Below are positions 43,933 to 53,317 of a DNA stretch of 64,000 bases, in pieces. The translations under genes and the position numbers were made by a program. The notes under the pieces were generated by a model. That model was given only the letters and a program-made list of their open reading frames with translations, had not been told where the DNA came from and did no database searches. Source of the stretch: Kaistia algarum (GTDB lineage Bacteria > Pseudomonadota > Alphaproteobacteria > Rhizobiales > Kaistiaceae). The number at the start of each line of letters is the position of its first letter. Position 1 is the stretch's first letter. The DNA lies in the NCBI RefSeq assembly GCF_026343945.1, contig NZ_JAPKNJ010000001.1:744001-808000 (forward strand). Direction: 5' to 3'.

Positions 43933-46900
43933 ATGCCCAATTTCACGGTCGGCGTCCCAGCGAGTGCCAAGAAATTCGACTATGGCGGAACGACCTACAA
44001 GGGTGGCGACAAGTTTCAGACCGACAATCCCTGCGAGGCCCTCGCCTTCGCCGATGCGTTCAAGTCGCAGAACCCCGATACGGGCCGGGCCGACAAGTCG
44101 CCGAACTTCTGGAAGAATATGCAGGACACCTGCACGGCTTCCGGCGGCGCGGGCGGGCCGGGCACGAATGCCCAGCCGACCGGCACACCGCCGACGCCGC
44201 CCAGCGACACCAAGCCGGATCCGAATGCCGGCGATTCCGCCGCCAATCAGGGCGCTCCCGCCCCCAAAGAGGCCGGGACGGATGGCGCGGAGACGCCCGA
44301 TACACCGCCCGACGCGCCGCCCGGTCCCGGCGACGAGCCGACGCGTCCGCCGACGGGCGAACCGGAAAAGCAGGTCTCCTCCGACAAACCGAAGACCAAG
44401 ACCGACGCCGGCGATCCGGTCGATCTCTTCAACGGCGCGTTCTTTCTCGACGACACCGATCTCGAAATCCCCAACACGATCCTGCCGCTCGCGGTCAAGC
44501 GCAGCTATCGCAGCGGTATCGCCGTGTTCGGCCCGTTCGGCTGGAACTTCGACCACAATTACAATCTCTACCTGCGCGAACTTTCCGATGGGACGATCGC
44601 GCTCTGGCGCAATCTGCACGAGGACATCTTCAAGCCGACCGGCGCCGGTTTCGAGCCGCCGCGCGGCGTATTCGAGAAGCTGCAGCCGGTCGTCGGCCAG
44701 GCGCAGACCTATGAGGTGCTCGGCGAGGGCGGCACGACGATGCGCTTCCAGCGCCCCGGCGGCTGGACCGAAATCGAGCGGATCCCAATCGTCTGGCTGT
44801 CGGACCGCCACGGCAATGCGCTGCGCTTCACCTATGACAGCGAGAACCGCCTCGCCGAGGTGCGCGACGACGATGATCGCTTCCTGCATTTCGACTATGA
44901 CGATTGCGGGCTGCTGGTCGCGATCAGCGATCCGGCCGGGCGGCGCTGGACCTATGAGCATGACGAACAGACGATGCAGCTCACCCGCGTCGTCTCGCCG
45001 CCGACCAGCGACCATCCAGACGGGGTCGACCGGATCTACGTTTATGCCGATCCTTTCGAGCATCCGCTGATCCGCCACAACATCGTTCGCGTCGCGGATT
45101 CGGACGGCAATGTCTATCTCGAAAACGCCTATGAGGACGACCCGGCTTCCTTCGGCTTCGCCAAGTTAACGGAACAGCTCTATGGCGATTATCTGTTCCA
45201 GTTCTGCTACACGCAGCTGCAATACGACCAGGACGATCCGCTTTTCATCAATATCGGCGCCGTGCAGGTCGAGGTGATGAATCCCGATTTCGGGGTCGAG
45301 ACCTACACCTTCAACTATCGCGGTGACTTGCTCGACCGGCGCTTCCGTCTCGTCAAGGACCTGTCGTTCCGCGTCGTCGCTATCGGTTACGGCTATGACA
45401 GCCAAGGCAATCTCGTCTCGACGACGCTTCCCGATGGCAGCGCCGAACTCGCCATCTTCGACGATGGGAATGTCGATCCGCGCATGCGTGGCAAGCTTCT
45501 GCGCCGTGAACTCACCGCCGCCGCCGGCTTCCCGGCGCCGAGCCGGATCGTCTGGCGCGGCGGCTACGAGCCGAAATACCAGCTTCTGGTGGAGGAGAAG
45601 AACGAGGCCGGCTCGCTGGTCCGCTACGACTATGATTTCGACCTCAACCCCGGCGCGCTCACCAATACCGGCAAGCTGAAGCGCATCCGCCATCCCGATG
45701 CGACGTTGCCGGACGGCACGGTGCAGAATTCGGCGACGCTTTTCGAGCATAATGCCAAGGGCCAGACCCTTGCGACGATCCTTCCCGACGGCGCGCGCAA
45801 CGAGAGCGTCTATGGCAATGCCGGTGCGGAAGCGAGCCGCCTCATCGGCCAGGTCTTCGATGTCGGCGGCCTCGGCATCGTCAACGAGACCGGCTACGAC
45901 GCCTTCGGTTTCGATGTCGCCAACAAGGACGGCAACGGCAACTCGACCAACAAGAACGTCAACGCACTCGGCCAGACCGAGATCGTCTCGCCTCCGCCAG
46001 TCAATGGCGACGATCCGCGCGTCTTCCTGCATTTCGACGCCGACCGGAAACTCAGCGCGATCGAGCGGCCGCGCGGCGACTATGCGGAGCCCGGCCTCGG
46101 CCCCCGCATCGTCGACCGCTTCGAGCGCGACGTGCTCGGCTTTCCGCTGAAGATCGTGATGGCCGCCAATACCGCCGCGCCGCGGGTCGTCACGTCCTGC
46201 TACGATTTTCGCGGCTTTGCAGCGCGCACCGTCGATCCGGCCGGAACGGTGATCCGCCGCGTCTTCGACGAGCGCGGGGCGCTGATCAAGGAAACCCGTT
46301 CCGGCGGCGACGGCACCAGCCTTACGGCCCGCAATGTTCATGACCGCAGCGGCCGAGTCACGCAGGAGATCGCCTCGGATGGGCTCGCTACCCACTACGA
46401 CCATGACGGCTTCGCGCGGCTTCAGAAGACGACGCGGCCGGACGGCACCGAAATAAGGCAGGCCTGGCGCAGCGGCGACCTCGTCGAACGTGTCGAGACT
46501 ATTGGCGACGACGGGTCGGGAACCGTACGGACGCTGGCGAAGACGACCTATCGCTATGACGAGAAATACCGGCTGGTCGAAGAGACGACCGCCTCCTTCG
46601 TCGACGACCCGACAATGGCGGTCGACGTCGTCACGCGCTATTTCCACGACCCGAACGACCGCCTCGTCCGTATTGTCGGTCCGCGTGGCGGCGAGACGCT
46701 GTTCGCCTATGACGGGCTCGGCCGGCTCACGCGCCAGACCGACCCGATGGGCAATGAGGAGCGCTACGACTATGACGGCAACGCCAATGTGATCCGGACC
46801 GAGAGCCGGCATGTCGAGCCCGACGGCACGATCTCGTCTATCGTCAAGCGCTACAGCTTCGACGCCCGCAATCGCCGCAGCGCCGCCATCGATCCGGACG

Positions 46901-49650
46901 GCTCGGCGATGCAGTTCGGCTATGACGCCGCCGACCGGATGGTGCGGCAGGAAGACGCGTTGGGCCGGGTGAAAACCATCGCCTATGACGCCTTCGGCCA
47001 GCGAACCGAGGAAATCTACGATGCGGCCGGGCTCGCCGTCGCCCATCGCTGGCAGCTCGATCCGCTATCGCGGCCGATCCGCTATACCGACCCGACCGGC
47101 GAGATCTCGACCTATGCCTATGACGGCGTCGGCCGGATGATCGCCACCGCCTATCCGAACGGCGTCACGTCGACGCGCAGCTATGGCGCGGACGGCCGGA
47201 TCGCGCAGGAGGCGCTCGGCAGCGGCGTCGCCTTCGACTATTCCTATGACGCGGGCGGAAGGCTGGCCGCGATCACCAATGCGGCAGTACCGGCTGGCGT
47301 CGACGCCGTTCCCGCCCATGAGTTCCGCTATGACGGCCTTGGCCGTGTGGTGCGCGCCGATCTTGGCGCGGAGACGGTGAAACGCGCCTACGACAGCCGC
47401 AGCCGCCTGGTCGCCGAAACGAGCGGCGGCGCCACAATGACCCGCAGCTTCGACGAGGCGAGCGGCGAGGTACTGCGCATCTGGCCGGACGGGCGCACGG
47501 AGCGGCACAGCCATGATCTGAACGGCACGGTCACGAAGATCGAGCAGACAGCCGCTGGCGCGCTCGGCTCCGGCGTTACGCCGCTCGCCCTGCTAAAGCC
47601 TTCCGGCGGCGCGCATTTCGGTAGTGCGGACCTTCCCGGCTCCCTTGCTATCCAGGCGCGCTATGACGAGCGCAAACGCCTCGTCGACCTGGCCGCGACA
47701 AGCCCGGCCGGCGCCGACCAGCGGATCCGCTATCGCTACGACAAGGCTAATCGCCGCCGGATCGAGGCGCTGCTGGGGCAGACTTCGGCGCTGTCCTATT
47801 TCGAGTTCGACCCGAAATACCGCCTCGCGAGTGCGAAGAAGGGCTTCGTCCTGCCGCTGCCCGACGCATCGCTGCAGACCGACCAGGACGCGGCGATCAC
47901 CGCGGCTTCCGGCGCAGCGGCCGGCGCTCCGGAGGCGGAAGGCTTCAGCTATGATCGGAGCGACGCGCGGCTGACGGCGACGCATACCGGCGAGGCGAAC
48001 CGCGCCTATACCTATCTGCCGGGCCACCGGATCCTGAGCGACGGGCTCTCCGCCTTCACCCATTCGGCCGAAGGCGTTCAATCCAGCGACGGTACCCTCA
48101 CCTATCGCGCCGATGCGCTCGGCCGCATCACCACGGTCAAATCCGGCGCCAGCACAGTCCTGAGCCTCACCTATGACAGCCTCGGCCGGCCGGCCGTGAT
48201 CGGCGAACAGGGGCGGCCGGCGCGGCGGCTGCATTATTTCGGCGATAGCGCCGATCAGGAGAGCGAAGCCGGCATTGCGATCCGGCAAAAGACCGTTCAT
48301 GCGACGACCGGTCTGCCGCTGGCCTATCACCGCCCCGGCGCGACCCATTTCACGCTGTTCGACGGGCGGCACAATCTCGTGGCGCTCGCCGACGATCAGG
48401 GCTCGCTCATCGAGACCTATCGCTACCGCCCCTTCGGCTTGCCCACGATCTTTGATCCCGGCGGCGCCGTCCGCCCGGTTTCGATCTTCGGCGCCGAGCC
48501 GATTTTTGGCGGCCAGCGCCATCTCGCCGCAACAGGGCTCTATCTCTCGAAGCGGCGGCTGATGAATCCTGTGCACGGGCTGTTCCTTTCGCCGGACCCG
48601 CAGGGCTACGCCAACTCGTCGTCGCTCTATGTCTATGCGGCGCAGAACCCGATCGATCTGATCGATCCGGACGGCGAATTCGCCTTCCTCGCCATTCTCG
48701 CCGTCATGGCGGTGGGCGCGCTGATTGCCGGCGGCATCAATGCGGTGCGGCAGGGCATCCAGATGTCGGAGGACCCGAGGAAGCGCGCCGAGGGCTTCTC
48801 CTGGAGCGAACTCGGCATCTCCATGGGCCTCGGCGCGGTCATCGCCCCGGCGCTGGTCTTCGCGCCCGAACTCGCCGTGCCGCTCGCCGCCTACGGCGTC
48901 GCCGGTGGCATCGAGCAATATAGCGAGGGGAACTACGCGACCGGCACCTTCGATATCGTCACCTCGCTGCTGCCTTTCGCCTCGAAGAACGTTCGCGGCG
49001 CCACCTTCGGCAAGGGGACCTATTACGGCCAGGCGCGTGGCCTCGGGCCGGCTGACAGCTTCTCGACCCGCGGCGGCCGCTTCACGGTCATCGGCGACAA
49101 CCTCGACAATTTCTGGCCCTCCCCGACCGGCAAGGAAATCGGCGTCGGCTTCGCCAAGTCGATCGGCGGCCCCGACGGGCATGTCGCGATCATCCTGGAG
49201 AAGGACGGCGGCGGCTTCTGGTTCACCGAGAAGAACGGCATGCGAGGCACGGTCGACACGCCGACTGGACCGAAGAAGGCCCTGTTCGCCGATTTCAACG
49301 AGGCCGAGGGTAAGCCGCCCTATTACATGCCCGGACGGCCCTTCGAATATAATACGATGCGCATCCCCCGAGCTTCCGTCGACCAGGCGATGAGTTACGC
49401 CAAGGGCCGCATGCCGGGCACAGGGACGGAGCCTTTCGATTTCGGCTGCGCCAATTGCTCGCACTATGCCGGCGACGTGCTGGCACAGGGTGGCTTCAAG
49501 GGCATGGGCAACGGCAAGGCGCTGGGGCTCTGGAACGACTTCACCAATTTCAGCAAGTCGACCAGCATGAGCTATGCGGCGCCCTGGTTTGCCAAGCTGC
49601 CCTTCTGGATGCAGACGCCGCAGCCCGCCTCGGCCGGGGGCAAGAAATAG
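43933..49650 (+). CDS. RHS/YD-repeat protein with papain-like C-terminal domain
   Basis: A 1905-residue polymorphic-toxin-type protein. Residues 1-160 are a short head followed by a Pro/Thr-rich linker. A DUF6531-like segment begins near residue 160 (GDPVDLFNGAFF). Many YD repeats fill residues 300-1500, for example YDGLGRLTRQTDPMG. The RHS core ends at IDPDGE (about 1577-1582). The variable tail of 324 residues has two hydrophobic stretches, then GPDGHVAIIL with H1750 and FGCANCSHYAGDVL with C1842, the His-before-Cys order of permuted papain-like enzymes (LRAT, YiiX, NlpC/P60-permuted). The ATG follows AAGGAG. No VgrG, T6SS or Tc-toxin gene is in the window, so the delivery route is unknown. 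Confidence 0.88.
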   Translation: MPNFTVGVPASAKKFDYGGTTYKGGDKFQTDNPCEALAFADAFKSQNPDTGRADKSPNFWKNMQDTCTASGGAGGPGTNAQPTGTPPTPPSDTKPDPNAGDSAANQGAPAPKEAGTDGAETPDTPPDAPPGPGDEPTRPPTGEPEKQVSSDKPKTKTDAGDPVDLFNGAFFLDDTDLEIPNTILPLAVKRSYRSGIAVFGPFGWNFDHNYNLYLRELSDGTIALWRNLHEDIFKPTGAGFEPPRGVFEKLQPVVGQAQTYEVLGEGGTTMRFQRPGGWTEIERIPIVWLSDRHGNALRFTYDSENRLAEVRDDDDRFLHFDYDDCGLLVAISDPAGRRWTYEHDEQTMQLTRVVSPPTSDHPDGVDRIYVYADPFEHPLIRHNIVRVADSDGNVYLENAYEDDPASFGFAKLTEQLYGDYLFQFCYTQLQYDQDDPLFINIGAVQVEVMNPDFGVETYTFNYRGDLLDRRFRLVKDLSFRVVAIGYGYDSQGNLVSTTLPDGSAELAIFDDGNVDPRMRGKLLRRELTAAAGFPAPSRIVWRGGYEPKYQLLVEEKNEAGSLVRYDYDFDLNPGALTNTGKLKRIRHPDATLPDGTVQNSATLFEHNAKGQTLATILPDGARNESVYGNAGAEASRLIGQVFDVGGLGIVNETGYDAFGFDVANKDGNGNSTNKNVNALGQTEIVSPPPVNGDDPRVFLHFDADRKLSAIERPRGDYAEPGLGPRIVDRFERDVLGFPLKIVMAANTAAPRVVTSCYDFRGFAARTVDPAGTVIRRVFDERGALIKETRSGGDGTSLTARNVHDRSGRVTQEIASDGLATHYDHDGFARLQKTTRPDGTEIRQAWRSGDLVERVETIGDDGSGTVRTLAKTTYRYDEKYRLVEETTASFVDDPTMAVDVVTRYFHDPNDRLVRIVGPRGGETLFAYDGLGRLTRQTDPMGNEERYDYDGNANVIRTESRHVEPDGTISSIVKRYSFDARNRRSAAIDPDGSAMQFGYDAADRMVRQEDALGRVKTIAYDAFGQRTEEIYDAAGLAVAHRWQLDPLSRPIRYTDPTGEISTYAYDGVGRMIATAYPNGVTSTRSYGADGRIAQEALGSGVAFDYSYDAGGRLAAITNAAVPAGVDAVPAHEFRYDGLGRVVRADLGAETVKRAYDSRSRLVAETSGGATMTRSFDEASGEVLRIWPDGRTERHSHDLNGTVTKIEQTAAGALGSGVTPLALLKPSGGAHFGSADLPGSLAIQARYDERKRLVDLAATSPAGADQRIRYRYDKANRRRIEALLGQTSALSYFEFDPKYRLASAKKGFVLPLPDASLQTDQDAAITAASGAAAGAPEAEGFSYDRSDARLTATHTGEANRAYTYLPGHRILSDGLSAFTHSAEGVQSSDGTLTYRADALGRITTVKSGASTVLSLTYDSLGRPAVIGEQGRPARRLHYFGDSADQESEAGIAIRQKTVHATTGLPLAYHRPGATHFTLFDGRHNLVALADDQGSLIETYRYRPFGLPTIFDPGGAVRPVSIFGAEPIFGGQRHLAATGLYLSKRRLMNPVHGLFLSPDPQGYANSSSLYVYAAQNPIDLIDPDGEFAFLAILAVMAVGALIAGGINAVRQGIQMSEDPRKRAEGFSWSELGISMGLGAVIAPALVFAPELAVPLAAYGVAGGIEQYSEGNYATGTFDIVTSLLPFASKNVRGATFGKGTYYGQARGLGPADSFSTRGGRFTVIGDNLDNFWPSPTGKEIGVGFAKSIGGPDGHVAIILEKDGGGFWFTEKNGMRGTVDTPTGPKKALFADFNEAEGKPPYYMPGRPFEYNTMRIPRASVDQAMSYAKGRMPGTGTEPFDFGCANCSHYAGDVLAQGGFKGMGNGKALGLWNDFTNFSKSTSMSYAAPWFAKLPFWMQTPQPASAGGKK

Positions 49651-49659
49651 GGACGGTGG

Positions 49660-49679
49660 AAGGCGCGCCGCCGCGCCTT
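49660..49679 (+). terminator. Hairpin after the RHS gene
   Basis: AAGGCGCG, a CCGC loop and CGCGCCTT form a perfect 8-bp stem 10 bases after the RHS stop. No U-run follows, so it is a weak intrinsic terminator at best or an mRNA 3'-end stabiliser. Confidence 0.4.
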
Positions 49680-49810
49680 AACGTTACCGGCCGAAATCTC
49701 GCACCGTGGCGCGTTTCAGCGGCGGCGCGGCGTCCGTCACGCTGGACTTCGGCGTTTACGATCCATTATCCTCAATCAGGTCTTAACAACAAAAACACGC
49801 CACGGATCTG

Positions 49811-49981
49811 ATGTTCCCTGTCTTCGTCTACACCGCCGTCGCCGCCGCCGCCGTTGTTGCCGCCCAGGCGTTCCAACCCAGCGACGCTCTCCGCGACGAG
49901 CACCATCGCAAGCTTTACTGGACGGGCGCAGCCGCCTCGATCGGCCTGATCAGCATCTTCGGGGCCGTGCTGGTCGCCTGA
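49811..49981 (+). CDS. Small two-helix membrane protein downstream of RHS gene
   Basis: A 56-residue frame encodes two hydrophobic helices (about residues 3-20 and 37-55) around a polar DALRDEHHRKLYW loop. Third-position GC is very high, as in genuine genes here, but the ribosome site is weak. It is the first possible gene after the RHS toxin tail, where an immunity gene would be expected, and a small inner-membrane protein could protect against an envelope-acting toxin. That role is inference only. Confidence 0.5.
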   Translation: MFPVFVYTAVAAAAVVAAQAFQPSDALRDEHHRKLYWTGAAASIGLISIFGAVLVA

Positions 49982-50067
49982 CACCCGTCCTCAATTCCGC
50001 GTGATCGCGTAACCGCCCGCCGGTTTCCTTCGTATCGATGTCATCGATGACGATGGAGAACACTCAC

Positions 50068-50460
50068 ATGCTGTCACGCCGCGCGCTCATGGGGTCCGTA
50101 GCCCTTGTCGCCTTTGGGATCGCGATCCCGCCCGCCTCGGCGTTTGAGTTCGTCGCCTATGACGCCGCCGCCGTCGACAAGGCGATCCGCTCCGGCAAGC
50201 CGGTGGTGGTGCATGTCTATGCGCCCTGGTGCCTGCAATGCCATGCGCAGGCGTCGATCCTCTCCCGCCTCGCCAGCGATCCGCGCTATGACGGCATCAA
50301 GTTCTTCAAGGTCGACTATGACAAGCAGAAGGACATCGTGAAGGCCCTCGGCGTCCCGCGCTCGACCCTGATCGCCTGGAAGGGCGGCAAGCAGGTCGCG
50401 AAGATGTCGTGGGGGACGTCGGAGGCCTCGGTTCTCGAGGTCCTCTCGGCGGTCTCCTAA
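50068..50460 (+). CDS. Thioredoxin-like periplasmic protein
   Basis: A 130-residue exported thioredoxin-fold protein. SRRALMGSVALVAFG with an ASA-FEF cleavage site is a twin-arginine-like signal. The redox motif is WCLQC (C55, C58). The ATG at 50068 is preferred over ones at 50038-50053 because GGAG lies 9 bases upstream of it. It ends 4 bases before a CcdA-like gene, whose product would pass electrons across the membrane to it. Confidence 0.85.
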   Translation: MLSRRALMGSVALVAFGIAIPPASAFEFVAYDAAAVDKAIRSGKPVVVHVYAPWCLQCHAQASILSRLASDPRYDGIKFFKVDYDKQKDIVKALGVPRSTLIAWKGGKQVAKMSWGTSEASVLEVLSAVS

Positions 50461-50464
50461 GTCC

Positions 50465-51178
50465 ATGGCGGCCATTGCGCTCGCCTTCCTGGCCGGCCTC
50501 CTGACCATCACCAATCCCTGCGTCTTGCCGCTGGCACCGATCGTGATCGCCGGGGCGCGGGCGCGCGATCCGCTTGGCCCCGTGGCCCTCGCGCTTGGGC
50601 TCGCCGTCACCTTCGGTATCATCGGCGGTATTCTAGCCGCGCTCGGCACGGAGCTCGGCGATACCGGTCCGGGGCGGATCGTCATCGCGATCCTGCTGAT
50701 CGGCTTCGGCATTGTGTCGATCGTGCCGGCACTGGCCCATCGGGCAGAGATGATGATGGCGCCGCTCGGTGCCTTGGCTGACGGAGTTGCGGGCCGGCTA
50801 CCGATCTCGGGCCTTGCTGCGCAGGCGCTTCTCGGGGCGCTGCTGGCGCTGGCCTGGGCTCCCTGCGTCGGGCCGACTCTCGGCGCCGCTCTGGCCTTGG
50901 CGGCTGGCGGTGGCTCGCTGGCCGCCGCGATGATCACCATGATGGTGTTCGCGCTCGGTGCCGCGGCCTCGCTTCTCATCGCCGGCTTCCTGTTCGGCCT
51001 GCTTGCGCGCCGGGGCAAGCTGGTCGCGGGGCGATCGGCGGCGATCGGGCGGACGCTACTCGGCCTCGCCTTTATTCTCGTCGGCCTCGGCATGCTGACC
51101 GGATATGACCGCGTGGTCGAAGGGGCGCTGGTGGAGGCCATGCCGGACTGGCTGGTCACCTTCGGCACGCAGCTTTGA
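50465..51178 (+). CDS. CcdA/DsbD-type membrane electron-transfer protein
   Basis: A 237-residue membrane protein with six helices. The family cysteines are present in TITNPCVLPLAPI (helix 1) and WAPCVGPTLG (helix 4). It moves reducing equivalents from cytoplasmic thioredoxin to periplasmic partners, most likely the thioredoxin-like protein encoded immediately upstream. Confidence 0.92.
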   Translation: MAAIALAFLAGLLTITNPCVLPLAPIVIAGARARDPLGPVALALGLAVTFGIIGGILAALGTELGDTGPGRIVIAILLIGFGIVSIVPALAHRAEMMMAPLGALADGVAGRLPISGLAAQALLGALLALAWAPCVGPTLGAALALAAGGGSLAAAMITMMVFALGAAASLLIAGFLFGLLARRGKLVAGRSAAIGRTLLGLAFILVGLGMLTGYDRVVEGALVEAMPDWLVTFGTQL

Positions 51179-51244
51179 GCCCGCCCCTCGCGGCGATCCA
51201 TCCACCCCGCTAAACTCCGGGCGAATGCTGTCGAGGAGGCAAAG

Positions 51245-51559
51245 ATGCGAATCAACTGGGTTGCGTCGGCGGTCGGCATAGCCGTCGCCCTGGCTTCTGT
51301 GGCGCCGGCAATGGCCGATGCCACCGCGCGCTATCGCTGTGCCGACGGCACGGCCTTTACCGCGACCTTCACGCCGCCGGCCGCCGCCAAAGGTTCGGTG
51401 ACACTCGCCTATAAGACCGGCCGGAAGCTCGTGCTGCCACAGGCGCTTTCCGCCGATGGCGGGCGCTACGTGAAGGACGACACGGAATTCTGGATCAAGG
51501 GCAATGGCGGAACGCTGACCATCGCCGGCAAGGCGACGACCTGCAAGGCGAAGACATGA
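51245..51559 (+). CDS. MliC family inhibitor of c-type lysozyme
   Basis: A 104-residue periplasmic protein with a cleavable signal (ALASVAPAMA-DAT). The mature part fits the MliC/PliC pattern: an early YRCADGTAFTATF, a central SADGGRYVKDDTEFWIKG with the lysozyme-inhibiting loop, and a second Cys near the end (TTCKAKT) to form the disulfide. There is no lipobox, so it is soluble (PliC-like). AGGAGG lies 5 bases before the start. Its stop overlaps the next gene by 4 bases. Confidence 0.87.
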   Translation: MRINWVASAVGIAVALASVAPAMADATARYRCADGTAFTATFTPPAAAKGSVTLAYKTGRKLVLPQALSADGGRYVKDDTEFWIKGNGGTLTIAGKATTCKAKT

Positions 51560-51912
51560 CAAGCAAAGCCGGCCTGCTGTTCTCACTCGCCATTCTCGCG
51601 GCGGGCGCCCTGCCTGCTCCGGCCCTGGCCGCGAGTTTTCCCTGCGCCAAGGCTGCCAAGCCGGATGAAGTGGCGATCTGCGGCAACCTTGCTCTGAACG
51701 ATGCCGATGTGGAGATGGCGACGCTCTATCAGACGCTGCTACCGCTGCTCGCCATGGGCGGCGCCGGAGCAACGCGCGATGACCAGAAGGCTTGGCTGTC
51801 GCGGCGGCAGGCCTGCGGCGCCGATGTCAGCTGCCTTTCGGCCGCCTATGCAGACCGGATTGCGGCGCTGAAGGCGGCGTTCGCGCGGATCGCCTCCGGC
51901 GGTCCCTACTGA
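51556..51912 (+). CDS. LprI-like (DUF1311) lysozyme inhibitor family protein
   Basis: A 118-residue exported protein with a signal ending near ALA-ASF and four cysteines. FPCAKAAKPDEVAICGN and the later W-x3-R-x-ACG-x3-CL block are the LprI/DUF1311 signature, found in LprI of Mycobacterium, a reported lysozyme inhibitor. The start overlaps the MliC-like stop (ATGA), so the pair is a lysozyme-defence unit. It converges with the L,D-transpeptidase gene with a 7-base overlap. Confidence 0.85.
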   Translation: MTSKAGLLFSLAILAAGALPAPALAASFPCAKAAKPDEVAICGNLALNDADVEMATLYQTLLPLLAMGGAGATRDDQKAWLSRRQACGADVSCLSAAYADRIAALKAAFARIASGGPY

Positions 51913-53231
51913 GCCAGAGGCGGCGGCATCGCCGCCGGCTGTGAGGCCTCGGCCATGGCGGCGGGCGCCGCGGTGGCGTGAGCCGCCGCGACCGAAGCCG
52001 TCGGGGTCGGGTCGATGAACTCGACATCGACCCCCGGCTTCACCAGACGGGCCAACTCCTTCGCGTCCCAATTGGTCAGGCGCAGGCAGCCATGGCTGTT
52101 GGTCTTGTCGATCTTGCTCGGCTCCGGCGAGCCGTGGATGCCATAGGTCGGCTTGTCCAGGCCGATCCACACCGCGCCGACCGGATTGTTCGGCCCAGGC
52201 GCCAGCTTCAGCGACTTGGTGTTGTTGCCCTGCTGGAAATTGACCTTCGGGCGATACCAATAGACCGGATCGACGGCGATCGCCTTCACGGCATGAATAC
52301 CTGTCGGGGACGGCATGTCGGTGCTGCCGATGGTGGCCGGATAGGCGACGACGACATTCCAGGCCGCGTCATAGCCGATGAGCTGGCGCGCCTGCTGGTC
52401 GGCGACAAGGTGGGCGACCTTCGCCGTCGCATTCGGCCCGACATCGGCGACGATGATCACCGAGCCGGGCGTGTTGAAGTCGATATCCGGGTTCAGGCGG
52501 CGCAGGAACGCCTCGTCCATGTGGAAGCGCTCGGCCAGTTCCTCGGTCGGCCCGCGATAGGCGAGACGGTCGAGCTTGGCCATCTCGCCATAGTCCTTCG
52601 GCATCACCGGCACGAAGGGCCCGTCGACATCGGCCTGTGTGATCACATAGGGCACGAAGACCGGCGTCGCGCCGAAACGACCGAGAATGTCATCGACATC
52701 GGGGCCGAGGCGGCCGGTGGAAGGCAGGCCGTACATGTTCTGCAGCGCTGCCACGGCCTTGGAGAGATTGCGGCCGGTGCGGCCGTCAATGACGCCGGGC
52801 GAGATGTTGGCGCGGTCGAGCAGGATCTGCAGCCGCGCGATGCGCGGATCGGCCCGGTCGGATTTTTCCCAACTGTGGGGCAGAACCGGCTCGTTGGCCT
52901 GCTGCATGAAATCGGCTGGTATGGCCGCCTTTTCGACAGGCTTGGCGGCCGGTGCCGGAGCCGCGGCTTCGACCGGTGCGGTCACAGGCGTCTGCGCGGG
53001 CGGCGCAGCCTCGGCGGCGGGAGCGGCGGCCGGTGGCGCCGGTTCGGCCGCCGGTGGCGCCTCGCTGGCCGTGCCATGGGTCAGCGCGGCCGATTCTGCG
53101 GCCAGCGGAGCGGGAAGCTGATAGGCGGCGGTGCGCTCGGCATAGAGGCGCGTCCAGGGATCGGCCGAAGCCATGCCAGGAAGCGCGGCCGCTGTCGCGA
53201 GAAGAAGAAACGTCCGGGCCGAAATACGCAC
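51906..53231 (-). CDS. L,D-transpeptidase (YkuD) with peptidoglycan-binding domain
   Basis: A 441-residue exported cell-wall enzyme. After a signal peptide (ending near ASA-DPW) comes an Ala/Pro-rich linker, a peptidoglycan-binding-like domain (IARLQILLDRANISPGVIDG), a LysM-like stretch (LAERFHMDEAFLRRLNP), and the YkuD catalytic domain with HGSPEPSK and NSHGCLRL, nucleophile C382. It forms 3-3 crosslinks or attaches proteins to peptidoglycan. The GTG at 53231 follows GGAG at 6 bases. A second low-complexity Ala/Pro tail of about 40 residues follows the catalytic domain. Confidence 0.9.
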   Translation of the reverse strand: MRISARTFLLLATAAALPGMASADPWTRLYAERTAAYQLPAPLAAESAALTHGTASEAPPAAEPAPPAAAPAAEAAPPAQTPVTAPVEAAAPAPAAKPVEKAAIPADFMQQANEPVLPHSWEKSDRADPRIARLQILLDRANISPGVIDGRTGRNLSKAVAALQNMYGLPSTGRLGPDVDDILGRFGATPVFVPYVITQADVDGPFVPVMPKDYGEMAKLDRLAYRGPTEELAERFHMDEAFLRRLNPDIDFNTPGSVIIVADVGPNATAKVAHLVADQQARQLIGYDAAWNVVVAYPATIGSTDMPSPTGIHAVKAIAVDPVYWYRPKVNFQQGNNTKSLKLAPGPNNPVGAVWIGLDKPTYGIHGSPEPSKIDKTNSHGCLRLTNWDAKELARLVKPGVDVEFIDPTPTASVAAAHATAAPAAMAEASQPAAMPPPLAQ

Positions 53232-53317
53232 ACGCAACTCCGACGAAGCCACCAAGGATCGCCACCCCAGAACCCAGACTAGGCCGTTGTGGTTAATGAA
53301 GGCTTGCGAGGGATGCC

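Noticed and set aside
45166..49464. Two 620-residue minus-strand frames opposite the RHS gene
   Set aside because: Low-complexity Arg/Ala/Gly-rich antisense shadows of a well-supported RHS protein.
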